A DNA stretch of 5,046 bases, taken from positions 1 through 5,046 of the forward strand of contig JAPLSP010000277.1 of the NCBI GenBank assembly GCA_026398575.1. The letters run 5' to 3'. The notes beneath the pieces are model-generated. The model searched no databases, was not told where the DNA came from, and worked only from the letters and a program-made list of their open reading frames with translations. Source of the DNA: Candidatus Sumerlaeota bacterium (GTDB lineage: Bacteria > Sumerlaeota > Sumerlaeia > JADFCT01). Shown piece after piece: positions 1 through 5,046 of the stretch (position 1 is the first letter of the stretch; each line of letters starts with the position of its first letter). The position numbers and the translations under genes were made by a program.

Positions 1-29
1 GAAAAGTCATATTCTTTTTTCATAGTCAT
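1..29 (-). CDS. Start of a small gene cut by the window edge, possibly an antitoxin
   Basis: Reading leftward off the window, ATG codons at 29-27 and 23-21 are in the same frame and give MTMKKEYDF followed by a serine (TCN). A purine-rich Shine-Dalgarno candidate (AGGGAGAAGG, 51-42) lies about 12 bases before the first ATG, so I take that start; the second ATG would be about 18 bases away. An N-terminus of the form MKxEYDFS is, from memory, typical of a family of short antitoxins usually paired with a RelE/HigB-like or BrnT-like toxin. Only nine full codons are visible, so the family call is a guess. The gene follows gap on the same strand but lies beyond a strong terminator, so it probably has its own transcript. 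Confidence 0.35.
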
Positions 30-80
30 ATTGCATCAACGCCTTCTCCCTGGCGCGTCTAAACGTTTTTCTATGAAAAC

Positions 81-112
81 GCGCGGGAGGGGCATTCCCT
101 CCCCTCCCGCGC
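81..112 (-). terminator. Intrinsic terminator of gap
   Basis: A perfect 12-bp G+C-rich stem (GCGCGGGAGGGG at 81-92 pairing with 101-112) closes an 8-base loop. On the minus strand the stem is followed by GTTTTCATAGAAAAACG, a modest U-rich run. It sits about 97 bases past the gap stop codon, where the gap transcript should end. The plus-strand side lacks a good U tract and has no incoming gene. Confidence 0.75.
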
Positions 113-174
113 ATAAATTATCCTGCCATTCTACTCTTGGCTTCTCGCACTGAACAACTTCGAAACCTGATACC

Positions 175-202
175 GCCAGCCCAAAGCCTTCAGCCTAAAG
201 CC
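175..202 (-). repeat. Four degenerate 7-bp tandem repeats behind gap
   Basis: On the minus strand four head-to-tail heptamers are seen: GGCTTTA (202-196), GGCTGAA (195-189), GGCTTTG (188-182) and GGCTGGC (181-175). All begin with GGCT and vary in the last three bases. The tract starts six bases after the gap stop codon. It is non-coding and is not part of the terminator further downstream. A second tract with a 7-bp period but a different sequence lies at 3945-4073. Confidence 0.6.
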
Positions 203-208
203 TCTCAC

Positions 209-1243
209 TTATCCCTTGCATCCGCAGCCGCAGCCGCCGCTCATTTTCGCCATTTTGACGATGAGGTCCACGCAGCGGTTGGAATAGCCCCATTCATTGT
301 CGTACCAGGCCACGATCTTGACCATCGTGCCGTCAATGACGTTCGTCAGCGGCCCATCCACGGTCGAGGAAACGCTGGAGTGGTTGAAGTCAATGGAGAC
401 GACGGGGTCTTCCGTATAGTCCATGATGCCCTTGAGCGGCCCATTGGCGGCGGCTTTGAGAGCGGCGTTGACTTCGTCCTTCGTCGTCGCTTTCTCGACC
501 TGGAAAACCACGTCCACCACCGAAACATTCGGGGTCGGCACGCGCATCGCATAGCCGTCCAATTTGCCTTTGAGCTCGGGAATCACCAGCCCGATGGCCT
601 TGGCGGCGCCGGTCGTCGTCGGGATCATCGAGACGGCGGCGGCGCGGGCGCGGCGCGGGTCTTTCTTGTGCGGCAGGTCCTGGATATTCTGGTCATTCGT
701 ATAGGCATGAATCGTGGTCATCAGACCGCGGACGATGCCGAACTGTTCCAGGATGACCTTGGCCACGGGTCCGAGGCAGTTCGTCGTGCACGAAGCGTTG
801 GAAATGACTTTATGCTTGGCCGGATCGAGCTTTTCGTCATTGACGCCGATCACGATGGTGATGTCCTCGTTCTTGGCCGGGGCGGAGATGATGACCCACT
901 TGGCGCCGGCGGTGATGTGCGCCATGGCCTTTTCCTTTTCGGTGAAGAGGCCCGTGGATTCGACGACGTAGCCAATATTCTTCGCGCCCCACGGCAGCTT
1001 GGTGGGGTCTTTCTCGGCTGAAAGCGTGACGGTCTTGCCGTCAACGATCAGGCAATCCGCGCCTGCTTCGACCGTGCCGGGATAGCGGCCATGCACCGAG
1101 TCATACTTCAGAAGCGGCGCCAGCGCCTGGGGTGTGAACAGGTCGTTGACATGAACCACTTCGATTGCCGGATTGCCCATCGCGGCGCGGAAGAACAAGC
1201 GTCCGATGCGCCCGAAACCATTGATACCAACACGTACTGCCAT
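209..1243 (-). CDS. gap: Glyceraldehyde-3-phosphate dehydrogenase, phosphorylating, type I
   Basis: This cytosolic enzyme of glycolysis and gluconeogenesis oxidises glyceraldehyde 3-phosphate with NAD+ and phosphate to 1,3-bisphosphoglycerate. The 344-residue product has the N-terminal Rossmann motif [10 protein letters not shown] (6-15), an aspartate after strand two (D34) that favours NAD over NADP, and the catalytic signature SNASCTTNC with nucleophile C152. The activating histidine is H179 (HAYTNDQ), the S-loop with PRRARAA is near 196-203, and the substrate-binding arginine is R234 ([11 protein letters not shown]). The start is the ATG at 1243, because a Shine-Dalgarno GGGAGGG (1259-1253) ends nine bases before it; the TTG at 1261 overlaps that site and is not used. 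Oddity: after the usual end of the fold (MAKM) there is a tail [10 protein letters not shown] with three alternating cysteines. A strong terminator follows. The 226-bp upstream gap separates it from hepT, so it is likely transcribed on its own. Confidence 0.97.
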   Translation of the reverse strand: MAVRVGINGFGRIGRLFFRAAMGNPAIEVVHVNDLFTPQALAPLLKYDSVHGRYPGTVEAGADCLIVDGKTVTLSAEKDPTKLPWGAKNIGYVVESTGLFTEKEKAMAHITAGAKWVIISAPAKNEDITIVIGVNDEKLDPAKHKVISNASCTTNCLGPVAKVILEQFGIVRGLMTTIHAYTNDQNIQDLPHKKDPRRARAAAVSMIPTTTGAAKAIGLVIPELKGKLDGYAMRVPTPNVSVVDVVFQVEKATTKDEVNAALKAAANGPLKGIMDYTEDPVVSIDFNHSSVSSTVDGPLTNVIDGTMVKIVAWYDNEWGYSNRCVDLIVKMAKMSGGCGCGCKG

Positions 1244-1252
1244 GGGTGTATA

Positions 1253-1259
1253 CCCTCCC
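1253..1259 (-). promoter_or_regulatory. Ribosome binding site that fixes the gap start
   Basis: GGGAGGG on the minus strand ends nine bases before the ATG at 1243. It overlaps the alternative in-frame TTG at 1261-1259, which rules out that longer start. Confidence 0.8.
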
Positions 1260-1360
1260 AAAGAATAAGATTACGGATGAATTTGAGACTTGAACGAAGC
1301 GGTTGGAAGCAGCCAGGAGAAAGAGAGAACAGCGGCGCGCTTCCCACGGTTTCCGTCCCA

Positions 1361-1420
1361 AAAAAGCCGCAGGTGTTTTCGCCGTTCCAAGCCGCAAAGT
1401 CAACCGGCATTTTGTGCGGC
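1361..1420 (-). terminator. Candidate terminator or attenuator between hepT and gap
   Basis: On the minus strand GCCGCA (1420-1415) can pair with TGCGGC at 1372-1367, which is directly followed by six T residues (1366-1361): an intrinsic-terminator layout with a long interior of about 42 bases. That interior holds a weaker inner stem (GCCG at 1408-1405 with CGGC near 1384-1381). The same GCCGCA can instead pair with a closer TGCGGC at 1396-1391, giving a competing hairpin without the T run. It lies about 50 bases past the hepT stop codon and about 118 bases before the gap start. It may simply end the toxin-antitoxin transcript. I see no convincing sigma-70 promoter for gap in 1262-1360; TTGACT at 1403-1398 has no good -10 partner. 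Confidence 0.35.
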
Positions 1421-1469
1421 ACACTATGTGAATCACTTTATTGAGCCGTTATCCAATGCTCATCGGCTA

Positions 1470-1799
1470 TCAAGAGGTGAGTATCTTCTCGATATGCGTT
1501 TTTATTTCAGGAATATCCTTTTGGGTGATTTGCCAGACAGCTTCAAGATCAACGCCCATATAATTGTGTATTAAAACATCACGCAGCCCGGCGATCGGCC
1601 GCCAAGGAACGTAATCATGCTGGACGCGAATTTCTTCAGACAAGTGCTTCGTCGCTTCGCCAATGATCTCAAGCTGGCGGATAATGGCGTCTTGCCACTG
1701 GGATTCCTTCATAAATTTCTCATAGCCTACCGCCGCGTAAGCTTCAATCTTCACTATAGCGTCAACAATATGCTTGAGATAGACAGCATCCTCTTTCAT
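1470..1799 (-). CDS. hepT: HepT-like toxin (DUF86 family)
   Basis: This 109-residue all-helical protein belongs to the HepT/DUF86 (HEPN) family. Its diagnostic motif RX4HXY is present as R73-DVLI-H78-N-Y80. In studied HEPN toxins the R and H form an RNase active site, and the motif tyrosine is the residue that MntA modifies with AMP to silence the toxin. Its ATG overlaps the mntA stop codon as ATGA (1799-1796), and a GAGG about ten bases before the ATG lies inside mntA, so the two are translationally coupled with the antitoxin made first. Length and motif spacing are normal and the reading frame is intact, so it is probably active. Hand counts on several 60-base lines of this gene give about 40-53% G+C, against about 60% in gap and the reductase, suggesting a transferred cassette. 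Confidence 0.9.
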   Translation of the reverse strand: MKEDAVYLKHIVDAIVKIEAYAAVGYEKFMKESQWQDAIIRQLEIIGEATKHLSEEIRVQHDYVPWRPIAGLRDVLIHNYMGVDLEAVWQITQKDIPEIKTHIEKILTS

Positions 1800-2086
1800 A
1801 AGCTGGCTGCCTCACGCAAGACGCGCTCGCGAAGATAAGGGCTTAGTGAGGCTTCAGTAACCACATGAACCTCATAGCCAAGGTAATCCTCAAGGTCTTG
1901 TTTTATTGCGACCATATCCAGAAGACTGCGGCCTGGAGAGAGATTTATCAGCAAGTCAACATCGCTCTTAGGACCAGACTCTCCTCGCGCCACTGAGCCA
2001 AAGAGACGAATCTCCCTCCCGCCATGGTTTGCGGCAATATCCAGAATTCTTTGCCGCTTCTTTCTTATTTCGCTCAGCTCAGGCAT
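1796..2086 (-). CDS. mntA: MntA-like nucleotidyltransferase antitoxin
   Basis: This 96-residue minimal nucleotidyltransferase of the DNA polymerase beta fold is the antitoxin partner of HepT. In the studied system it uses ATP to add AMP groups to the toxin's RX4HXY tyrosine. The signature GSX10DXD is intact: G30-S31, ten residues, then D42-V-D44, within LFGSVARGES...SDVDLLI. The third acidic position, usually VDLV or VDVV in this family, reads EVHVV here, with H74 where Asp is expected and E72 and E78 close by. The C-terminus SPYLRERVLREA is typical of the family. The ATG at 2086 is preceded by GGGAGAAG about ten bases upstream. It starts 60 bases after the reductase stop codon with no visible terminator between them, so read-through from the reductase promoter is possible. 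Its stop overlaps the hepT start. Confidence 0.9.
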   Translation of the reverse strand: MPELSEIRKKRQRILDIAANHGGREIRLFGSVARGESGPKSDVDLLINLSPGRSLLDMVAIKQDLEDYLGYEVHVVTEASLSPYLRERVLREAASL

Positions 2087-2146
2087 AGTGTGTTTTCTTC
2101 TCCCAATACTTCGATTGACTCCATGCGCTGCGTACCGGTCATCTGC

Positions 2147-3097
2147 TTATGCCTTCAACCCCTTCAGCGTTTTGTTGATTCGCTCGATATTGTCGTCCAC
2201 TTCCGAGACCTTGAGCATTCCGATGGTCATGGCGTCCACGAGGCGGTTGCTGATGACGTATTGCAGCGAGGCGTCTTTCTGTTCGGGTTGGATGAGCGTG
2301 CCTTCGCCGAAGATTTTCATGCCGACCACGGCTTTGCCATTGGCGCGCGCCTTGAGCAGGACCTTGGAAACTTCCTCCGCCGGGCCGTCCATCTTTGCGC
2401 TCTTGTTGTTGATGCGGGCGAAAATCAGGTCAACCCACGGATGCTCGGCGGCCATCTTCAACGCGCCGAGGTGATGGCACGAAACGCCGACGGCCAGGAC
2501 CGTTTTTTTGGATTTGAGTTCGGATAACTCATCCATGATGCGCTTGTGTTGATCAGTCCACTTGTCGTTTTGCATGCAATGGATCAGGCACACGTCAATC
2601 ACATCGGAATTGAGTTCTTTGCGGAAGCGCTCGATTTCTTCCTTGGCGCCGCCCGACGGTAGCATCCAATCTCCCATTTTGCCGGGCCAGAGTTTGGTCA
2701 GCAGAACATATTTTTCACGCGGCGTCCCTTTCAGCGCCTTGCCGACAAAAGGCATCGTGCCATACAGGTCAGCGGTGTCGAAAAAGTTAAGCCCTTGATC
2801 CATGCAATGGCGGAGTATCTCGAAGGCTTTCTCCTCACCCTGGCGCGTCAGGTCGGATTGTTTCTTTCCGCCGCCGCCGCGCATCCCCGTTCCCATCGCA
2901 AGGAATGAGGCTTTGATCCCGGTCTTGCCAAGCGCTACTTTGTCCGAGGCGCTGACCGGCAGGGGGAACTGAGGCGCGGACGGTTGCTTTTCATCCGCTT
3001 TTCCCGCCGCGTTTGCGAACAGGGGCGCGGCCGCCAAAACGCCGGCGCCAGCCAGCGAGCGCTTGAGCATTTGCCGTCTGGTGATTTCATCCATCAT
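2147..3097 (-). CDS. Tat-exported aldo/keto reductase
   Basis: This is a 316-residue NAD(P)H-dependent oxidoreductase of the aldo/keto reductase family (TIM barrel) that reduces carbonyl groups; the substrate cannot be told. The N-terminus is a Tat signal: TRRQMLK (6-12, twin arginines R7-R8), a hydrophobic stretch AGAGVLAAAPLF and a likely signal-peptidase site ANA|AG after residue 30. The catalytic tetrad is recognisable as D107 (FFDTADLYG), Y112, K135 (LLTKL) and H173 (VCLIHC). Unlike some relatives it carries no C-terminal ferredoxin-type cysteine cluster. The start is the first of two adjacent ATGs at 3097, with GGGAG eight bases upstream. Export in folded form with bound cofactor fits the Tat route. 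It is the first gene of the minus-strand block and is divergent from yceD; the toxin-antitoxin pair follows it. Confidence 0.92.
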   Translation of the reverse strand: MMDEITRRQMLKRSLAGAGVLAAAPLFANAAGKADEKQPSAPQFPLPVSASDKVALGKTGIKASFLAMGTGMRGGGGKKQSDLTRQGEEKAFEILRHCMDQGLNFFDTADLYGTMPFVGKALKGTPREKYVLLTKLWPGKMGDWMLPSGGAKEEIERFRKELNSDVIDVCLIHCMQNDKWTDQHKRIMDELSELKSKKTVLAVGVSCHHLGALKMAAEHPWVDLIFARINNKSAKMDGPAEEVSKVLLKARANGKAVVGMKIFGEGTLIQPEQKDASLQYVISNRLVDAMTIGMLKVSEVDDNIERINKTLKGLKA

Positions 3098-3381
3098 TGA
3101 ATGATCTCCCTTTATTGGATAATTTACCCGCTCCAGTTGAGGAACAGCAATTCATCTTCTGCGCTTGAACTTATGAGTCTTTGTTTTTCGCCGCAAGCGA
3201 AATCTATCCAGAGCGAGGCTTGACCTTTCCGGCCTTAAGAGGGAGTATCGCGGCGGCGAGCGATGCGAACGGAGCCGGCGGGGGCGGCAAAATCGGCGCC
3301 CTCGACTGCCGTTCGATTTCCGAGCTCCAAAGAAGCGGATATGCAACGTCCGCGCTCAGAGTGACTATCAGGATCAGCATC
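3098..3381. other. Divergent intergenic region between the reductase gene and yceD
   Basis: This 284-bp stretch separates two genes transcribed away from each other. I find no convincing gene in it. An upstream in-frame TTG at 3181 would lengthen YceD by 67 residues, but that segment is low-complexity and unlike the family. For yceD the best promoter match is TTGACC (3220-3225), 17 bases, GAGTAT (3243-3248), which is weak at -10. A small hairpin TTTCGC/GCGAAA with a 5-base loop lies at about 3186-3202. Confidence 0.4.
3121..3150 (-). promoter_or_regulatory. Weak promoter candidate for the aldo/keto reductase gene
   Basis: On the minus strand TTGCTG (3150-3145) and TAAATT (3126-3121) are 18 bases apart. 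The match is 3/6 at -35 and 4/6 at -10. It would start transcription about 17 bases before the ATG, just ahead of the GGGAG site. This is a consensus match only. Confidence 0.25.
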
Positions 3382-3945
3382 ATGAAACCTTCTTCCCCTC
3401 TCATCGTCAGCATCAACGAGCTGATCCAAGCGCCCAAAGACGTGACGCTGAATGAACCGCCGGCTTCGCTGGACCTGGACGTGGACGATGTGCGCTTCAC
3501 GGCGCCCGTCCGCGGCCACCTGTCATGGCGATGGGTTGACAATAAGGTTGTCGCGACGGGCCGCGTCTCCACGCAGGCGCAAACCGTATGTTCGCGCTGT
3601 CTGAATGACGTTCAGATCAATCTCGAGACGTCCGTGCGCCTGGTCTATTCGGACCGGCCGGAGCCGGAGACCGACGTCATCGAGATTGGCATGGACGAAG
3701 ACGGCTTGAATCATTTCACCGGGGACGTGGTTGACGCGCGCGAGGAGATTCGCGAAGCGATTTTGCTGGAACTGCCGGAATTCCCGGTTTGCGCGCAGAA
3801 CTGCAAGGGCCTGTGCCCCGGATGCGGAGCAGACTTGAATAAGGAATCGTGCGCCTGCGTGAAAAAGGAACCGCCTTCCGCCGTCGCCGGCAGTTCCCGG
3901 GGCTGGCAGGATCAGATTGAGCGAATCCGCAAGGCAATCACATAA
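3382..3945 (+). CDS. yceD: YceD/DUF177 family protein, 23S rRNA accumulation factor
   Basis: The 187-residue product belongs to the DUF177 family, whose studied members (bacterial YceD, plant DUF177A) are needed for 23S rRNA accumulation. Visible hallmarks are a first cysteine pair C70-SR-C73 followed by LNDV, an acidic middle, and the C-terminal block LLELPEFPVC ... CKGLCPGCGADLNKE with C137, C141, C145 and C148, plus a trailing C157-A-C159. These are probably metal-binding. The start is the ATG at 3382, eight bases after AGGA (3370-3373). This gives the family's usual length of about 170-190 residues. The usual partner rpmF (ribosomal protein L32) does not follow: the next 128 bases are a repeat and then a convergent gene. 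It is probably a single-gene transcript. Confidence 0.88.
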   Translation: MKPSSPLIVSINELIQAPKDVTLNEPPASLDLDVDDVRFTAPVRGHLSWRWVDNKVVATGRVSTQAQTVCSRCLNDVQINLETSVRLVYSDRPEPETDVIEIGMDEDGLNHFTGDVVDAREEIREAILLELPEFPVCAQNCKGLCPGCGADLNKESCACVKKEPPSAVAGSSRGWQDQIERIRKAIT

Positions 3946-4073
3946 TGTAAAATAAAAATGAGAAATGAGAAATGTAAAATGACAACCCATCCCGGCGCCA
4001 GCATTGCGCAGCCCTGCATCCTATGCCTGCCGCGCGCGGTCTCATTTTCAATTTCTCATTTCTCATTTTACAT
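3945..4073. repeat. Facing arrays of a 7-bp repeat between two convergent stop codons
   Basis: The left arm on the plus strand reads ATGTAAA (3945-3951), a 6-base imperfect unit, ATGAGAA (3958-3964), ATGAGAA (3965-3971), ATGTAAA (3972-3978) and ATGACAA (3979-3985). The right arm, read on the minus strand, is ATGTAAA (4073-4067), ATGAGAA (4066-4060), ATGAGAA (4059-4053), ATTGAAA (4052-4046) and ATGAGAC (4045-4039). The arms form a near-perfect inverted repeat of about 35 bp around a G+C-rich spacer of about 53 bp (3986-4038). The first unit shares the last base of the yceD stop codon on one side and directly abuts the stop codon of the membrane-protein gene on the other. It could act as a two-way terminator; the A+T-rich arms give U-rich RNA in places but no classical G+C-rich stem. 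Confidence 0.8.
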
Positions 4074-4745
4074 TTAAACGATGGGCGTGATCAGCAGCGT
4101 CTTGAGCGCATCCTCGCCGATAACCCGGTAGGCCATCATCACCGCCAGATACTCCGTCGCAGTGCAAACGGCGACCAGCCCCAAGGTTTGAAGGTAAACC
4201 AGCTCAAACATGCATTTGATGGCGATGAAGTTCACTATCACCCAGACGATCCCGTATTTCGTAAAGCCTCCCCACTCGCCAATCCAGGAAAGAATAACCA
4301 TGAAAATGACTTGAAGGCCGAAGCACAAGGAGGCCGTGAACAGCGCCCGCTCGATGCCCGGCTTTTTGCCTTCGACGATCGTCACGCCGCCATAAAGTAT
4401 CCCGCCATTGATGCAGATGGCAGTCATCGTGAACAACGACAGGGAGATGAACAGCTTCCAAAGGGAGAGATCCGAAGCGCTACTCGAAAAAATCGCGCGC
4501 CACAGCGCACTGAAGGCAAACAGGATTCCGGCGATCGGAACCGCGAACGGCGGCAGAGTCGGCGGAATATAATCCCCTGCGGAGGCGCCTTTGCGCGCCA
4601 TGTCGGTACGATAGCTGACAAGGTCTTGTTTTTTCTTTTCCGACGCCTGCTCCGGCGTCAAGAGTTGGGAAACCTGCGCATTGCAGCGCGGACATTCCGT
4701 ATCAGTATCCAGCAACAGCATTTCACATCGCGGGCACCGTTGCAT
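4074..4745 (-). CDS. Zinc-ribbon membrane protein of unknown function
   Basis: I do not recognise a named family. The 223-residue product starts with a zinc ribbon, CPRC-X10-CPRC (C4, C7, C18, C21), then has a charged linker (about 30-60, rich in K, E and Q) and a proline-rich step (PPTLPPFAVP). Four or five hydrophobic segments follow at about 66-86, 96-122, 133-156, 164-182 and 184-207, so it is an inner-membrane protein whose ribbon is probably cytoplasmic. The arrangement recalls Yip1-like or other short polytopic proteins with a soluble metal-binding head. The ATG at 4745 has AGGAG about eight bases upstream. The stop codon abuts the 7-bp repeat array. It is divergent from era and convergent with yceD, which gives no clear functional hint. 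Confidence 0.8.
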   Translation of the reverse strand: MQRCPRCEMLLLDTDTECPRCNAQVSQLLTPEQASEKKKQDLVSYRTDMARKGASAGDYIPPTLPPFAVPIAGILFAFSALWRAIFSSSASDLSLWKLFISLSLFTMTAICINGGILYGGVTIVEGKKPGIERALFTASLCFGLQVIFMVILSWIGEWGGFTKYGIVWVIVNFIAIKCMFELVYLQTLGLVAVCTATEYLAVMMAYRVIGEDALKTLLITPIV

Positions 4746-4788
4746 GAGACGGCTCCTCTTGCGGTTGAGGGTGATCGTTCCAGCCCAA

Positions 4789-4818
4789 AGAGTAAGATCG
4801 CGGGCGAACCGGAGTCAA
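4789..4818 (-). promoter_or_regulatory. Promoter candidate for the zinc-ribbon membrane protein
   Basis: On the minus strand TTGACT (4818-4813) lies 18 bases from TACTCT (4794-4789). The -35 match is 5/6 and the -10 match is 3/6 (TA...T kept). Transcription would begin about 37 bases before the ATG. Confidence 0.35.
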
Positions 4819-4829
4819 GCGCGGAGAAG

Positions 4830-4848
4830 CGGGAATCAAACGGGAATC
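4830..4848. repeat. Short direct repeat between the divergent promoters
   Basis: CGGGAATC occurs at 4830-4837 and again at 4841-4848, so the copies are spaced 11 bp, about one helical turn. They lie between the two outward-facing promoter candidates. This could be an operator for a regulator binding one face of the DNA, or chance. Confidence 0.3.
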
Positions 4849-4868
4849 CGCTGGGAGGATGTGGCGGG

Positions 4869-4898
4869 TTGACACGAACATGGACAATCGGAAACAAT
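4869..4898 (+). promoter_or_regulatory. Promoter candidate for era
   Basis: A consensus -35 TTGACA (4869-4874) is followed after 18 bases by AACAAT (4893-4898), a 4/6 match at -10. Transcription would start near 4905, giving a leader of about 20 bases that contains the Shine-Dalgarno AGGAG (4912-4916). Confidence 0.45.
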
Positions 4899-4925
4899 AA
4901 GGCCGCTCTGAAGGAGATCATCTTC

Positions 4926-5046
4926 ATGCCCGAAAACGAAGTCAATTCCGCATCCCCCGCCGCGCCCTCGGAATTCCGCGCCGGGTACGTGGCGATTCTG
5001 GGCAAGCCAAACGTGGGCAAGTCCACGCTGCTTAACTCGCTGCTGG
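4926..5046 (+). CDS. era: GTPase Era, N-terminal part
   Basis: Era is an essential GTPase that binds the 3' end of 16S rRNA through a C-terminal KH domain and helps 30S maturation. Only the first 40 codons are in the window. After a polar, alanine- and proline-rich leader of about 18 residues comes RAGYVAILGKPNVGKSTLLN, containing the G1/P-loop GKPNVGKS (G26 to S33). The phrase AGYVAI before the loop and TLLNSLL after it match Era better than the related GTPase Der, which typically reads PxVAIVGRPNVGKSTLFN. The ATG at 4926 follows AGGAG (4912-4916) by nine bases, a strong ribosome binding site. The leader is longer than in Escherichia coli Era. The rest of the gene, including the KH domain, lies beyond the window. 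Confidence 0.88.
   Translation, partial: MPENEVNSASPAAPSEFRAGYVAILGKPNVGKSTLLNSLL

Noticed and set aside
5..32. Direct repeat AGTCATATT at 5-13 and 24-32
   Set aside because: It overlaps the putative start of the edge gene. Two 9-base copies alone are weak evidence and the codons explain part of it.
137..1021. Long open frame on the plus strand opposite gap
   Set aside because: It is antisense to an unmistakable gap gene. Its protein, rich in His, Arg, Gly and Asp, has no recognisable domain, and the frame stays open because of G+C-rich codon bias.
1244..1261. Six-residue extension of GAPDH (MGGYTP)
   Set aside because: Its TTG start overlaps the Shine-Dalgarno of the ATG at 1243, and GAPDH proteins begin close to the [11 protein letters not shown] motif.
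3340..3363. Seven-codon open frame upstream of yceD (MQRPRSE)
   Set aside because: It has no ribosome binding site and no leader-peptide feature such as repeated regulatory codons.
3181..3381. N-terminal extension of YceD from a TTG codon
   Set aside because: The ATG at 3382 has a proper ribosome binding site and gives the family's normal length; the extension is low-complexity.
3945..4073. CRISPR array
   Set aside because: The units are 7 bp, contiguous without spacers and arranged as an inverted pair, and there are no cas genes.
4658..5026. Minus-strand open frame beginning MDLPTFGLPR
   Set aside because: It is the antisense of the Era P-loop region and spans the era promoter and the start of the membrane-protein gene. 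This is a familiar false frame opposite GTPase genes.

Overview
The window is a bacterial chromosome segment of roughly 55-60% G+C. It carries housekeeping genes (gap, yceD, the start of era) mixed with accessory ones. The phylum cannot be fixed from this sequence. The Tat-exported aldo/keto reductase, the cysteine-rich GAPDH tail and the 7-bp tandem repeats behind gene ends suggest an environmental, little-studied lineage rather than a standard model organism, but this is inference.

Left part (1-3097), all on the minus strand. In transcription order: a Tat-exported aldo/keto reductase (2147-3097); a MntA-type nucleotidyltransferase antitoxin and HepT toxin pair overlapping by 4 bp (1796-2086, 1470-1799); a 226-bp gap holding terminator-like hairpins; glyceraldehyde-3-phosphate dehydrogenase (209-1243); a strong 12-bp-stem terminator (81-112); and, at the very edge, the first codons of another gene (MTMKKEYDF...) that resembles the start of a small antitoxin family. 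The toxin-antitoxin pair looks lower in G+C than its neighbours and is probably an inserted cassette.

Middle and right part (3098-5046). A divergent intergenic region separates the reductase from yceD/DUF177 (3382-3945, plus), which converges on a zinc-ribbon membrane protein of unknown function (4074-4745, minus). The 128 bp between their stop codons are filled by two facing arrays of a degenerate 7-bp repeat, which begin at both stop codons. A divergent promoter region (4746-4925) then leads to era (4926 onward, plus), cut by the window end.

How the genes relate: era (30S/16S rRNA maturation) and yceD (23S rRNA accumulation in studied homologues) both serve ribosome biogenesis; gap is central glycolysis; MntA/HepT is a self-contained toxin-antitoxin unit. 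I see no large new multi-gene system. The most unusual signals are the 7-bp tandem repeat tracts placed directly behind stop codons at two unrelated gene ends, the CxCxC tail of GAPDH, and a histidine where the MntA antitoxin should have its third catalytic acid.
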